Numbered from the stretch's first letter, positions 35,095 through 43,012 are shown. The stretch is DNA of 43,012 nt from Aquimarina algiphila (GCF_007489275.1 NZ_VLNR01000057.1:1-43012), one strand, 5' to 3'. Notes: generated by a model not told the origin, from the sequence alone. Made by a program: numbers and translations.

Positions 35095-37544
35095 TAATTA
35101 TCTACGTTTATTATTATTCTCACTCCAGAGAATTCTTTTATACTTTTAAAAGATGTATTTATCTTTTTTATCACCTCTTTAGTTTTTTGTAAAGACTGTT
35201 TTTGTGGTATTTTTATGATTATATTTTTATGATACTGATTTCTTATTCTTGATATTGGAGGGAACTCTGGACCTAATACATTTAATTTAAACACATTTCT
35301 AAACGATACTCCTAACCAATCCATAGCATCGTTTACTTTATTATAGTCCTTATGTTTACCTGTAATTTTTATAATTTTATAAAAAGGAGGATATTTATAT
35401 TGATGCCTTTCTTCGATTTGATCTTTATACATCCCTAAATAGTCATTAACCGATACCTGTTGTAGTATCTGATGATATGGGTTATATGTCTGGATTAATA
35501 CTTTCCCTCTTTTTTTGGTTCTCCCAGCTCTTCCTGCTACTTGTTGCATGAGTTGAAAGCTGCGCTCATGCGCTCTAAAATCAGGAAAATTAAGCAGATT
35601 ATCAGCATTCATTATACCTACTAAACTTACATTTCTAAAATCTAATCCTTTCGAAAGCATTTGTGTTCCCACCATAATATCAATATCCCCCTCTTCAAAA
35701 CGATTTATAATCTTTTCATAACCGTGTTTCCCTCTAGTAGTATCCTGATCCATTCTACCTATAGCATGATCAGGAAAAAGTTCTTGTAATTCATTCTCGA
35801 TTTGCTCTGTTCCAAAACCTTTGGTTGTCAAATCAACACTCTCACAAACTATACATTTTTGAGGCATTGCGATATGATATCCACAATAATGACATCTCAA
35901 TTGATTTCTATAGCTATGAAACGTTAGACTAACATCACAGTTAGGGCATTGTGGTGAATGACCACAAGTATTACATTCTACAACCGGAGAATATCCTCTT
36001 CTATTCTGAAAAAGAATTACTTGTTCACCTTCTGCTAATGCTTCTCTTATGCTTATCAACAAAGTATCACTAAAATGCCCTGTCATTTCTTTTTTCTTGT
36101 ATTTTGTTTTTACATCTACAAGGTTAATTTCTGGCATTAGCACATTACCAAATCTTCTTGTCAATTGAACAAAACCGTATTTTCCTTGATTAGCATTATA
36201 ATAGGTCTCTAAAGCTGGAGTAGCTGATCCCAATACTACCTTAGCACCAAACATTTTTGCTAAAACAATAGCAGTGTCTCTAGCATGATACCTGGGGGCT
36301 GGATCATATTGTTTAAATGTATTTTCGTGCTCTTCATCAACAACAATAAGCCCTAAATTCACAAAAGGTAAGAATATAGCCGATCTCGCTCCAATAATCA
36401 CTTGTGCTTTAGATTTTCCAGCTTTTACATTATTCCAAGCCTCTACCCTCTCATTAACAGAATATTTAGAATGATACACTGTTAATTTCTCTCCAAAATA
36501 CTCCTGCAATCTAGTTATGAGTTGTGTTGTCAAAGCTATTTCTGGTAACAAATACAGAACTTGTTTTCCTTCTTGGATAACTTTCTCTATCAGTTTTACA
36601 TATACTTCTGTTTTTCCTGATGAAGTAACTCCATGAAATAAGCACACATCTTTCTCTTTAAAGGAGTTTTCAATTTCTAGAAAAGCTTTATGCTGATATT
36701 CATTTAACTCCTTTGACTCTCCATTTTTTCCAGTTTCGTATTCAACTCGATCCCTTTGCAGGTGGTATTCTTCTAAAATGCCCTTATTGATAAGAGTTTT
36801 TACAACCGATGATGAACTATTGGAAGTTTTTATGAGTTCACTAACCTTAATTGGCTTATTAGCTTGAGCTTGTAATGTAAAAAGGTGCAACAATACTTCT
36901 CGTTGTTTTGGAGAACGAGTCATAGAGTCTAACAAATCACGTAGAGATGCTTCTTTATTATACTCCTTGTGCAACCTAACAAATCTAACTATTTTGGGTT
37001 TATACTGTTCATAAATCTCTTCCTGAACAGTAATTACCTCTTTTTCTAACAATCTTTTAATCACTGGAAGAACATTCTTTTTACCAATGATATTCATGAT
37101 CTCTTGTACCCTCAATACACTTTGATATTGTAATGCTTCAAAAATCAAAAATTCATCATCTTTTAGCAAAGATTCATCAAAAGACGTTTGTTCATTTTTA
37201 AAAACTATAGTTTCGCTTTCTAATAAAAATGCACCAGGGAGTGCTGCTCTCATTACCTCTCCTTTTGTACACATATAATACTCAGAAATCCAAGCCCAGA
37301 TCTTTAATTGCTGAGGTGTAACAATTGCAAATTCATCAAGAATATGCTCTATTTCCTTGGCTTCATATACCAAAGGAGGTGTTTCATGGATTTTGGTTAC
37401 CAAAGCAGCATACACTTTACTTTTTCCAAACTGAACGGCAACACGCATTCCTGGCTTTAAAAAAGCAGCCTCGGTTTTATTTATACTATAAGTAAACTCT
37501 TTATCGAGAGGTATAGGAAGAATTACATTTATAAAATATGACAT
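35091..37544 (-). CDS. priA: Primosomal protein N' (replication restart helicase PriA)
   Basis: An 817-residue superfamily 2 helicase that reloads the replisome at stalled forks. The N-terminal DNA-binding domain (about 1-110; YFINVILPIPLDKEFTYSI, PGMRVAVQFG) is followed by the helicase core: Walker A LFHGVTSSGKTEVY, DEEH box LIVVDEEHENTFKQYDP, GSATPALETY, and late motifs GTQMLSKGLDFRNVSLVGI and QQVAGRAGRTKKRG. Between them sits the zinc-binding region with paired CxxC motifs (CNTCG, CPNCD, CHYCG, CIVCE). A ~110-residue insert between the N-terminal and helicase parts (about 130-270) is usual in Bacteroidota. Full length. It converges on the LytTR gene with a 4-bp stop overlap. Confidence 0.97.
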   Translation of the reverse strand: MSYFINVILPIPLDKEFTYSINKTEAAFLKPGMRVAVQFGKSKVYAALVTKIHETPPLVYEAKEIEHILDEFAIVTPQQLKIWAWISEYYMCTKGEVMRAALPGAFLLESETIVFKNEQTSFDESLLKDDEFLIFEALQYQSVLRVQEIMNIIGKKNVLPVIKRLLEKEVITVQEEIYEQYKPKIVRFVRLHKEYNKEASLRDLLDSMTRSPKQREVLLHLFTLQAQANKPIKVSELIKTSNSSSSVVKTLINKGILEEYHLQRDRVEYETGKNGESKELNEYQHKAFLEIENSFKEKDVCLFHGVTSSGKTEVYVKLIEKVIQEGKQVLYLLPEIALTTQLITRLQEYFGEKLTVYHSKYSVNERVEAWNNVKAGKSKAQVIIGARSAIFLPFVNLGLIVVDEEHENTFKQYDPAPRYHARDTAIVLAKMFGAKVVLGSATPALETYYNANQGKYGFVQLTRRFGNVLMPEINLVDVKTKYKKKEMTGHFSDTLLISIREALAEGEQVILFQNRRGYSPVVECNTCGHSPQCPNCDVSLTFHSYRNQLRCHYCGYHIAMPQKCIVCESVDLTTKGFGTEQIENELQELFPDHAIGRMDQDTTRGKHGYEKIINRFEEGDIDIMVGTQMLSKGLDFRNVSLVGIMNADNLLNFPDFRAHERSFQLMQQVAGRAGRTKKRGKVLIQTYNPYHQILQQVSVNDYLGMYKDQIEERHQYKYPPFYKIIKITGKHKDYNKVNDAMDWLGVSFRNVFKLNVLGPEFPPISRIRNQYHKNIIIKIPQKQSLQKTKEVIKKINTSFKSIKEFSGVRIIINVDNY

Positions 37545-37634
37545 TATTAAGTATAACGAGAACCAAAATAGTTAAGTGTATAAAACAAAAATACGAGTTT
37601 AACTCATAGAACAAAGTTTAATTTTGAGAATAAA

Positions 37635-37664
37635 AAAATCCGACTTAAGAATAAGTCGGATTTT
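37635..37664. terminator. Intrinsic terminator downstream of chalcone-isomerase-like gene 3
   Basis: A 13-bp perfect stem (AAAATCCGACTTA 37635-37647, TAAGTCGGATTTT 37652-37664) with an AGAA loop lies 19 bp beyond the stop codon of the minus-strand gene ending at 37684; a longer A-tract on the plus strand supplies the U-run of that transcript. Confidence 0.88.
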
Positions 37665-37683
37665 CTATTATTTTATGTTGGTT

Positions 37684-38250
37684 TTACTTACTAACTCCTA
37701 GCATTCCTCCTTTTATAATTTCACATGCTGGTTCATTTCCTAACCATATTTTAAATAGTGCATATTTAAAATCTCTACCTTCAATAAATCCAAGTTCTTT
37801 CCCGTTTTTATATGTCTTGATACCTTTTCCTTTAAGATAAACAAGATCATAAAAATCATTAACTTCCATTTTTGAATTAAATAGTTTGAGAAAATCTTCT
37901 ATTCTCGCATCTAAACTCTGAGTATTCCCAAACATAGCGTCATCAAATCCTTTTCTAAATACTTTAATCATTCTCTCATTAGTCACTTTTTTGGAAGCAA
38001 TATTTAAACGAATTGCCATAGTCTCGTCAGAATCTAATACTTTCTTATCGTTATCATATTTATTTTTTGTGTATAAAGTTCCAGCATAAGTTTTAAAAGA
38101 TAAAACTTTTCTCATTGCTCCTCCGTTATATATCAATTCTTCTCCATCAAAAGTTACTTTTTCGGGAACTACTACACTTCCTATTCTAATTTGTGCTATA
38201 GCAGATACTGTAAAGATGGTTGCAATCGCTAGAGTAATTATTTTTTTCAT
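37684..38250 (-). CDS. Exported chalcone-isomerase-like protein, copy 3
   Basis: A 188-residue protein with a signal peptide (MKKIITLAIATIFTVSAIAQ). A longer frame back to a GTG at 38307 would hide this signal peptide, so ATG 38250 is chosen; it also matches the lengths of the two paralogues nearby (186 and 188). The body carries the chalcone-isomerase-like (Chalcone_3 type) pattern: VTFDGEELIYNGGAMRK, the strand KTYAGTLYTKNK, AIRLNIASKKV, MIKVFRKGFDDAMFGN and GRDFKYALFKIWLGNEPA. In bacteria these proteins are periplasmic and have no proven isomerase activity; related plant proteins bind fatty acids. The 5' leader contains a long inverted repeat. Confidence 0.85.
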   Translation of the reverse strand: MKKIITLAIATIFTVSAIAQIRIGSVVVPEKVTFDGEELIYNGGAMRKVLSFKTYAGTLYTKNKYDNDKKVLDSDETMAIRLNIASKKVTNERMIKVFRKGFDDAMFGNTQSLDARIEDFLKLFNSKMEVNDFYDLVYLKGKGIKTYKNGKELGFIEGRDFKYALFKIWLGNEPACEIIKGGMLGVSK

Positions 38251-38251
38251 T

Positions 38252-38305
38252 GTTAGTTTTTTATAGATTACTGGGGGTTTAGTCCTTAATATTTTAAAAA
38301 CTAAC
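38252..38305 (-). promoter_or_regulatory. Inverted repeat spanning the leader of chalcone-isomerase-like gene 3
   Basis: A perfect 10-bp inverted repeat (GTTAGTTTTT 38252-38261, AAAAACTAAC 38296-38305) encloses 34 nt. On the minus strand its second arm ends 1 nt before the ATG at 38250, so in RNA it could occlude the translation start. A regulatory role is inference. Confidence 0.35.
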
Positions 38306-38364
38306 ACTAAAAAAATGTTAAAATGTAATTTATTAACAAATAAAGGCAGAAAAAAAGAATGTAA

Positions 38365-38796
38365 TTATACTCTAATCCATTTTTGGGTCCTATACAAAAA
38401 TGCTATATATCCTCTTACATTAAGGACATTTGGATCGCTTTCATCAATCCAAATTTTACATCGATATACTTTTCCATTTTCTGGATCCAAAATAGTTCCA
38501 TCTTCATATTCATTTCCATCTTTTTCCAGGCCTTTAATAATTACCATGCCTTCTATAGGTTGGTTATAATCTTTTCCTTTACATTCTACACAAAGGTTTC
38601 CTCGTTCGGCTTCATCAAGTATATTGGATATTTTACCAAATAATTTATCTCCTTTTTTATAAATTTCAACAATAGATCTTGGCTTTCCTGTATTATCATC
38701 AATTGTTTTCCATTTTCCTATAATTTGTTGTTGAGCAGTTGTTACTCCACAACTAAATACCAGTATTACAAAAAGTAGTTTAAAAAAAATCTTCAT
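38365..38796 (-). CDS. DUF2147 family exported protein
   Basis: A 143-residue protein with a signal peptide (FFKLLFVILVFSCGVTTAQ). The body matches DUF2147: IIGKWKTIDDNTGKPRSIV, EIYKKGDKLFGKI, a CVEC cysteine pair, MVIIKGLEKDGNEYEDGTI, LDPENGKVYRCKIW and a final VRGYIAFLYRTQKWIRV. The family adopts a small beta-barrel and is found in the periplasm or secreted; no activity is established. The Cys of the signal region (SCGV) could make it a lipoprotein, though AQ cleavage is more likely. It lies between two chalcone-isomerase-like genes on the same strand, 114 bp from the downstream one. Confidence 0.85.
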   Translation of the reverse strand: MKIFFKLLFVILVFSCGVTTAQQQIIGKWKTIDDNTGKPRSIVEIYKKGDKLFGKISNILDEAERGNLCVECKGKDYNQPIEGMVIIKGLEKDGNEYEDGTILDPENGKVYRCKIWIDESDPNVLNVRGYIAFLYRTQKWIRV

Positions 38797-38845
38797 ATTT
38801 TGAATATTTGTGTTTATGAGTTACATATAAAAATACTGTAAAAAA

Positions 38846-38881
38846 CCAAAAAAGCTATCTTATTATAGATAGCTTTTTTGG
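38846..38881 (-). terminator. Terminator after chalcone-isomerase-like gene 2
   Basis: A 15-bp perfect stem (CCAAAAAAGCTATCT 38846-38860, AGATAGCTTTTTTGG 38867-38881) with a TATTAT loop begins 24 bp beyond the stop of the minus-strand gene ending at 38906. The T-run on the minus strand is inside and just past the stem. Confidence 0.85.
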
Positions 38882-38905
38882 TCTATTTTTATAGGATTAT
38901 TACTA

Positions 38906-39466
38906 TTATAATCCTAACATTCCTTTCTTTAATGATTCACTAGCTGGATCTTCTCCTAACCATATTTTAAATAATGCATATTTAAAATCTCTACCCTCGA
39001 TCAAACCTAGCTCTTTATCATTTTTAAAAGCTTTTACGCCTACATCTTTAATATAAACCAAGTCAAAAACATCTTTTTTGACGATAGGCTCAGAGAAAAA
39101 ACCAATGAACTTATTAATTCTTCCGTCTAACGCTTTAGTGTTTCCAAAAGTGGCTTTTTCGAAACCATCTTTTACTGCTTTAATCATTTTAGACTGAGTT
39201 ACAAAACCAGATATAATGTCTAGTTTTATGGCCATATTTTCATTCGCATCAAGAACAACTTTAGAGTCATTTGTTTTATTTGTTAAATAAAGACCTCCCG
39301 CATACAGGTCAATCCAAAGCATTTCTCTCTTTCCGTATCCGTTTATCTTAAGATCCACATCACCGAATTTCTCTTCAATAGGTAAAGTTGCTGAACCCAC
39401 CTTAATTTGTGCCGTAGTAGTAGACAACGTGATAAGCGCTACCAATACTAAAGTAATTTTCTTCAT
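38906..39466 (-). CDS. Exported chalcone-isomerase-like protein, copy 2
   Basis: A 186-residue protein with a signal peptide (MKKITLVLVALITLSTTTAQ). It shares with copy 3 the segment EGRDFKYALFKIWLG, the SATLPIEEKFGDVDLKINGYGKR opening, DLYAGGLYLTNKT, MAIKLDIISGFV, MIKAVKDGFEKATFGNT and a C-terminal KKGMLGL. It is closer to copy 3 than to copy 1, suggesting the youngest duplication gave these two. It has its own near-consensus promoter upstream and a strong terminator downstream, so it is probably monocistronic. Function unknown; periplasmic location from the signal peptide. Confidence 0.85.
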   Translation of the reverse strand: MKKITLVLVALITLSTTTAQIKVGSATLPIEEKFGDVDLKINGYGKREMLWIDLYAGGLYLTNKTNDSKVVLDANENMAIKLDIISGFVTQSKMIKAVKDGFEKATFGNTKALDGRINKFIGFFSEPIVKKDVFDLVYIKDVGVKAFKNDKELGLIEGRDFKYALFKIWLGEDPASESLKKGMLGL

Positions 39467-39532
39467 TATAAATAAGTATTTAATTTGGGAGGGGTAATTA
39501 ATATTTTTTTATTATTCCAATTTTCCAACGGA

Positions 39533-39563
39533 CAAATATATAAAAATATTATGCACGCACAAT
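39533..39563 (-). promoter_or_regulatory. Promoter of chalcone-isomerase-like gene 2
   Basis: On the minus strand ATTG (39563-39560), 19 bp, then TATATTTG (39540-39533) differs from TTTG-N19-TAnnTTTG at one base. The start codon lies 67 bp downstream, leaving a leader of about 60 nt. Confidence 0.65.
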
Positions 39564-39597
39564 ACATTTTGACTTATTTACAGTGATTTTTAACAAA

Positions 39598-39616
39598 AAT
39601 ACGATTATATCGTATT
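39598..39616 (-). terminator. Terminator after chalcone-isomerase-like gene 1
   Basis: An 8-bp perfect stem (AATACGAT 39598-39605, ATCGTATT 39609-39616) with a 3-nt loop runs into TTTTGTTAAA on the minus strand, 6 bp beyond the stop codon. The stem is AT-rich, hence moderate strength. Confidence 0.65.
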
Positions 39617-39621
39617 GATTA

Positions 39622-40188
39622 CTAATTACCTAGCATTTTTATCTTGAGATCTTTATCAGCAGGTTTAGTTCCTAACCAAATATTAAAAAGTGCTTCTTTA
39701 AAATCTAACCCTTCTACATGCCCTCTCTCTTTACCATCCTTATAGATTACACTTCCTTTGCCTTTTTCATAAACAATATCATAAATTTGATCTACTTCTA
39801 TCTCTTCTTTTATAAAGCCAATAAATTTTTCTATTCTACTATTTAGTTTCTCTGTCTTTCCATTGGTTGACTTTTTAAACCCGTCTCGTAATGCATTAGC
39901 CATTTTACTTCTAGACATCATACCAGATACTATATGTAATTTAATTGCCATAGTTTCATCTGTTTTAGCAATCGTACTTGCACTACTGCTTTTTTTCTTT
40001 AGATATAAAGCTCCGACATAAATATCAAAAATGAATTTCTCTCTAGTTCCTGCTCCATTAATTACCAAATCCTCTCCGTTAAACTTAACATTATCTGGTA
40101 GGGTTACATCTCCTACTTTGGTCTGAGCTGATACAGAAGTAGAAATAATTGTAATTAAGATAAAAAATAATACGTTGATTTTTTTCAT
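39622..40188 (-). CDS. Exported chalcone-isomerase-like protein, copy 1
   Basis: A 188-residue protein with a signal peptide (INVLFFILITIISTSVSAQ). It has the same layout as copies 2 and 3 (VKFNGEDLVINGAGTREK, DIYVGALYLKKK, AIKLHIVSGMMS, EGLDFKEALFNIWLGTKPA) but is more diverged. It lies 26 bp after the YihY gene, so it is probably the last gene of a nadC-yihY-CHI-like operon ending at the terminator at 39598-39616. Function unknown. Confidence 0.84.
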   Translation of the reverse strand: MKKINVLFFILITIISTSVSAQTKVGDVTLPDNVKFNGEDLVINGAGTREKFIFDIYVGALYLKKKSSSASTIAKTDETMAIKLHIVSGMMSRSKMANALRDGFKKSTNGKTEKLNSRIEKFIGFIKEEIEVDQIYDIVYEKGKGSVIYKDGKERGHVEGLDFKEALFNIWLGTKPADKDLKIKMLGN

Positions 40189-40214
40189 TTTGAAATTAGT
40201 TTAAGTGTTTATTA

Positions 40215-41138
40215 TTAAGTGTTAAAGTTTTTTCTTAATTGATTTAATGATGCGTTTAATTCGAAACCTAACAATAATAAATTAGCGTTAAGCCATATAT
40301 ACAACATCAAGATTAACATAGCTCCTATAGAACCATATAGTTTATTATAATTTGAAAAATTATCAATGTAAATTCCAAAAAGGTAGGTCGTTATAACAAT
40401 CAAAAAGGTGGTCATAAATGCTCCGGGAGAAAAGAATTTATTTTGCTTTCCCTCAGAAGTTCCGAAATAAAACAATGTAGCAATAATTACAAATATCATA
40501 AAAACAAATAATGCATATTTCCCCAATGTTAACCAAAAAACGGTATCATCCACAACTCCCATTCTATTTAAATCATCTACCAAATATGAAAAATATAAGG
40601 TTCCTATTACCGTAATTAACAATAAAGATGCCACAATTATGGATACTCCTAAAGCTACCAAGTACTGTCTAACAAAATTTCTATTAAGTGTAACATGATA
40701 AGAGTATTCGAAACCAGAAAAAACAGCATTTACTCCGTTTGTCATAAAAAGTATAGACAATATAAAAACAGTAGATAGTAAACCTCCTCTTGGATTAGAA
40801 GCGATATCCTGAAATATTCCTGAAAAAAATTCAGAAGATTGTGCAGGCAATGCCCCATTAATAAATTCGAAAAAATTGTTTTCAAAATTATCAATTGGTA
40901 CGTACGGAATTAAGTTAAGGAGAAATAGTAAAAATGGAAATAAAGAAAGAAAAAAACTCCAGGAAATAGCACTAGCTCTAGCCGAGAATGTACCCTTTAT
41001 GATGCCAATTGCATAAATTTCTATCAGATCATAAATGGATAACCCTTCAAAACCAGGGAGAATAAGCTTTTTCCCTATTTTAACCAAAAGGTTGATCACA
41101 GGGATTTTATTAAGCTTATCTTCTACAGTTTTTGACAT
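40215..41138 (-). CDS. YihY/BrkB-family inner-membrane protein
   Basis: A 307-residue membrane protein of the YihY/BrkB family (once annotated RNase BN, which is not its function). Six or so transmembrane helices are visible: about 60-82 (ISWSFFLSLFPFLLFLLNLIP), 112-135, 160-185 (VALGVSIIVASLLLITVIG), 200-222, 237-257 and 265-290. The conserved ARASAISWSFFLSLFPF at the first helix and GLLSTVFILSILFMTNGVNAVF are family hallmarks. Role uncertain; transport or envelope stress has been proposed. It starts 3 bp after the nadC stop, so the two are co-translated. Confidence 0.9.
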   Translation of the reverse strand: MSKTVEDKLNKIPVINLLVKIGKKLILPGFEGLSIYDLIEIYAIGIIKGTFSARASAISWSFFLSLFPFLLFLLNLIPYVPIDNFENNFFEFINGALPAQSSEFFSGIFQDIASNPRGGLLSTVFILSILFMTNGVNAVFSGFEYSYHVTLNRNFVRQYLVALGVSIIVASLLLITVIGTLYFSYLVDDLNRMGVVDDTVFWLTLGKYALFVFMIFVIIATLFYFGTSEGKQNKFFSPGAFMTTFLIVITTYLFGIYIDNFSNYNKLYGSIGAMLILMLYIWLNANLLLLGFELNASLNQLRKNFNT

Positions 41139-41141
41139 AAA

Positions 41142-41999
41142 TTATACTGCTTTCAAGCTTAAATCTAAGTTATACACTGAATGCGTAAGAGCTCCACTAC
41201 TAATAAAATCAACTCCACACTCGGCATATTTTCTTACTGTGTTTTCATTAATACCTCCACTAGATTCTGTCAAACATGAATCTCCTATTAATTCGACAGC
41301 TTTTTTAGTATCTTCATAATTAAAGTTATCAATCAATATTCGATATACACCTTGAGTTTTAAGAATCTCTTTAATCTCATTAAGATCACGAGCTTCAACT
41401 ATAATTTTGAGATCCAGATTATGTGTAGAAAGATATTTTTTTGTCTTCTCGATCGCCTTAGTAATTCCTCCTGCAAAATCAATATGATTGTCTTTTAGCA
41501 TAATCATATCATATAAAGCAAATCTATGATTCTCTCCTCCTCCTATCTTAACCGCCCACTTCTCTAATGCTCTTATTCCCGGTGTGGTTTTTCTTGTATC
41601 TAAAATTTTAGTCCCGGTACCATCCAATAGTTTAACAAAATGATTTGTCTTTGTTGCAATTGCACTCATTCTTTGCATCGCATTAAGTACCAATCGTTCT
41701 GACTTAAGTATAGATTGTGAACTTCCTGAAACAAAAAAAGCAATATCACCATATTTAACAGAGGCCCCATCTTCTATATGTACCTCTACTTTCATATTTG
41801 GATCCACATAATTAAACACTTTCTTTGCAAAATCAACTCCTGCAAGAATCCCTTCATCTTTAATCAAAAGTTTTGCTTTACCAATTGCTGATTCTGGAAT
41901 ACAGGCCAACGAACTATGATCTCCATCGCCAACATCTTCGCGAATTGCATTAGAAATGATCAAATCAATTTCTTTATTGAATTGGGTTTCACTAATCAT
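41142..41999 (-). CDS. nadC: Nicotinate-nucleotide pyrophosphorylase (carboxylating)
   Basis: This 285-residue quinolinate phosphoribosyltransferase converts quinolinate and PRPP to nicotinate mononucleotide in de novo NAD+ synthesis. Family motifs are present in order: REDVGDGDHSS, ERLVLNAMQRMSAIAT, ILDTRKTTPGIRALEKWAVK, GGGENHRFALYDMIMLKDNH, IIVEARDLNEI, ILIDNFNYEDTKKAV and LTESSGGINENTVRKYA followed by GVDFISSGALTHS. Length is normal. It heads an operon with the YihY gene. No nadA or nadB lies nearby. Confidence 0.96.
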   Translation of the reverse strand: MISETQFNKEIDLIISNAIREDVGDGDHSSLACIPESAIGKAKLLIKDEGILAGVDFAKKVFNYVDPNMKVEVHIEDGASVKYGDIAFFVSGSSQSILKSERLVLNAMQRMSAIATKTNHFVKLLDGTGTKILDTRKTTPGIRALEKWAVKIGGGENHRFALYDMIMLKDNHIDFAGGITKAIEKTKKYLSTHNLDLKIIVEARDLNEIKEILKTQGVYRILIDNFNYEDTKKAVELIGDSCLTESSGGINENTVRKYAECGVDFISSGALTHSVYNLDLSLKAV

Positions 42000-42138
42000 A
42001 TTGAATGGTTATTTTTGCTAATGTAAAAAAAGAAGTCGGAAGTACGAAGTTAGAAGCATAAGGGATTTCTATTAAATTTTAACAATGCTCTCATAATCCA
42101 CCTGATTTTAACGTAGAAATATTACAACTCAACACAAA

Positions 42139-42612
42139 ATGAATATTAAGTTAATTGCAATAGGAAAAACCGACAACAAACAACTTGAAGACCTTATCGC
42201 TAACTATATCAAAAGGTTAGGACATTATATTAAATTTAGTATGGAGATCATTCCCGATCTTAAAAACGCTAAAAATCTTAGTGAATCTCAACAAAAAGAG
42301 AAAGAAGGGAAATTAATCTTAGGAACTGTAGTAAATTCTGATATCCTATTATTATTAGATGAAAACGGAAAACAATATGATTCTGTAGGTTTTTCTGACG
42401 TACTTCAAAAACATATGAATAGCGGAATCAAGCAATTAGTTTTTGTTATTGGAGGACCTTATGGTTTTAGTCCGGAAGTATATCAACGTGCAAATGGAAA
42501 ATTGTCTTTATCAAAAATGACATTTTCTCATCAGATGATACGTTTATTTTTTGTAGAGCAACTATACAGAGGATTTACAATTCTAAAAAATGAGCCTTAC
42601 CATCACAGATAA
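42139..42612 (+). CDS. rlmH: 23S rRNA (pseudouridine1915-N3)-methyltransferase RlmH
   Basis: A 157-residue SPOUT-fold methyltransferase that methylates pseudouridine 1915 in helix 69 of 23S rRNA using SAM. Diagnostic features are the start MNIKLIAIGKT, the strand LLLLDENGKQYDSVGF, the knot/SAM-binding segment VFVIGGPYGFSPEVYQRA, and the C-terminal LSKMTFSHQMIRLFFVEQLYRGF plus NEPYHHR. Length matches the family (155-160). It is divergent from nadC, and its stop codon lies inside a hairpin. Confidence 0.97.
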   Translation: MNIKLIAIGKTDNKQLEDLIANYIKRLGHYIKFSMEIIPDLKNAKNLSESQQKEKEGKLILGTVVNSDILLLLDENGKQYDSVGFSDVLQKHMNSGIKQLVFVIGGPYGFSPEVYQRANGKLSLSKMTFSHQMIRLFFVEQLYRGFTILKNEPYHHR

Positions 42613-42620
42613 GACTCATT
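42589..42620. terminator. Bidirectional terminator overlapping the rlmH stop codon
   Basis: AATGAG-C-CTTA pairs with TAAG-A-CTCATT (42589-42599 with 42610-42620, one C/A mismatch, 10-nt loop). The rlmH TAA is in the right arm. On the minus strand the stem is followed by TTTTTTAG, giving a good terminator for the convergent small gene; on the plus strand ATTAATTTTTA follows. Confidence 0.65.
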
Positions 42621-42628
42621 ATTAATTT

Positions 42629-42964
42629 TTATTCTTTTACGATATCTTTTAGATCACTAAACATATCTATTAAGTTTTCAACCAAATCAACAGATATATG
42701 CTCTTTATTCAATAGAACATTAAGTTTTCCTTTTTTAAGTTTTATTGTATACCCCATTTCTCCTTTGGTAACATAATTCCAGGTTGACATTGTACCATTT
42801 TTTGTCATTTTGGTATCCAAATGATCTTTTAAAAATCTCTTTAATTTTTCGGTTTTTGCGGAAGGGAAACTAGCTTTTAAACTATAAATACCCGTTGTGC
42901 ATTTAGAAAAAGTTGCGCAAACTGCTAAAAGGCAGTAAATTGTAGTTACGACACTATAATTCAT
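42629..42964 (-). CDS. Small exported protein of unknown function
   Basis: About 111 residues. The longest frame starts at TTG 42979; ATG 42964 is preferred and gives a signal-like start (MNYSVVTTIYCLLAVCATFSKC). A Cys after ATFSK could be a lipidation or disulfide site but the lipobox is poor. The body has a helix (SAKTEKLKRFLKDHLDTKM), strands (GEMGYTIKLKKGKLNVLLN) and an acidic helical tail (DLVENLIDMFSDLKDIV). I recognise no family. It converges on rlmH with 16 bp between stops and shares its terminator. Confidence 0.6.
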   Translation of the reverse strand: MNYSVVTTIYCLLAVCATFSKCTTGIYSLKASFPSAKTEKLKRFLKDHLDTKMTKNGTMSTWNYVTKGEMGYTIKLKKGKLNVLLNKEHISVDLVENLIDMFSDLKDIVKE

Positions 42965-43012
42965 ATGCACAACTTTCAAGCAAATTACGATAAAATACTC
43001 AAGGTTTTAAAA

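Noticed and set aside
38251..38307. N-terminal extension of chalcone-isomerase-like copy 3 from a GTG at 38307
   Set aside because: It would bury a good signal peptide starting at ATG 38250 and make the protein longer than its paralogues by 19 residues.

Overview
The window looks like chromosome from a marine member of the Flavobacteriaceae (Bacteroidota), plausibly Aquimarina or a close relative; the genus is inference. Support comes from the low G+C, the scarcity of Shine-Dalgarno sequences, promoters of the Bacteroidota TTTG-N19-TAnnTTTG type, a C-terminal type IX secretion (T9SS) sorting domain, an Oar-like TonB-dependent receptor with a carboxypeptidase-regulatory domain, and small family-specific proteins (DUF6495 type, chalcone-isomerase-like). 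No tRNA, rRNA or CRISPR array was seen.

Left edge (1-900): five imperfect copies of a ~23-bp TGGCACA unit, resembling the multiple terminal repeats of an IS21-type element cut by the window border; then a near-perfect bidirectional terminator and a small lipocalin-like lipoprotein gene.

Surface and toxin operon (22841 down to 1006, minus strand): ten tightly packed genes in one direction with gaps of 0-44 bp. In transcription order they encode a 1594-aa beta-rich exported protein, a multi-Fn3 protein, a SprB-repeat protein with a T9SS type A sorting domain, a three-PKD lipoprotein, an Fn3 plus coiled-coil protein, a 146-aa leaderless protein, a 1398-aa exported protein whose C-terminus resembles the TNT NAD+ glycohydrolase toxin domain, a 147-aa candidate immunity protein, a second exported toxin-like protein (656 aa, kinase-like middle, unknown C-terminal domain) and a 242-aa candidate immunity protein. 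I read it as a surface apparatus with two polymorphic toxin/immunity modules at its 3' end. This is the best candidate for an under-described system here.

Housekeeping middle (23368-33262): a Lys-rich lipoprotein, hisS, a MacB/FtsX-type permease, a DUF6495-type protein, an exported M20 metallopeptidase, an Oar-like TonB receptor, and the ribosomal operon rpsF-rpsR-rplI with a near-textbook promoter.

Regulators (33383-35094): two tandem LytTR response regulators that arose by duplication. Each is preceded by direct repeats (TCGATAAAA type) spaced exactly 20 bp apart, at the same distance from a TAnTATTG -7 box, suggesting auto- or cross-regulation. The second gene appears to start at a GTG.

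Right part (35091-42964): priA, three chalcone-isomerase-like exported paralogues with a DUF2147 protein between two of them, a YihY/BrkB membrane protein and nadC (the last two in an apparent operon with one paralogue), rlmH, and a small exported protein convergent with rlmH.
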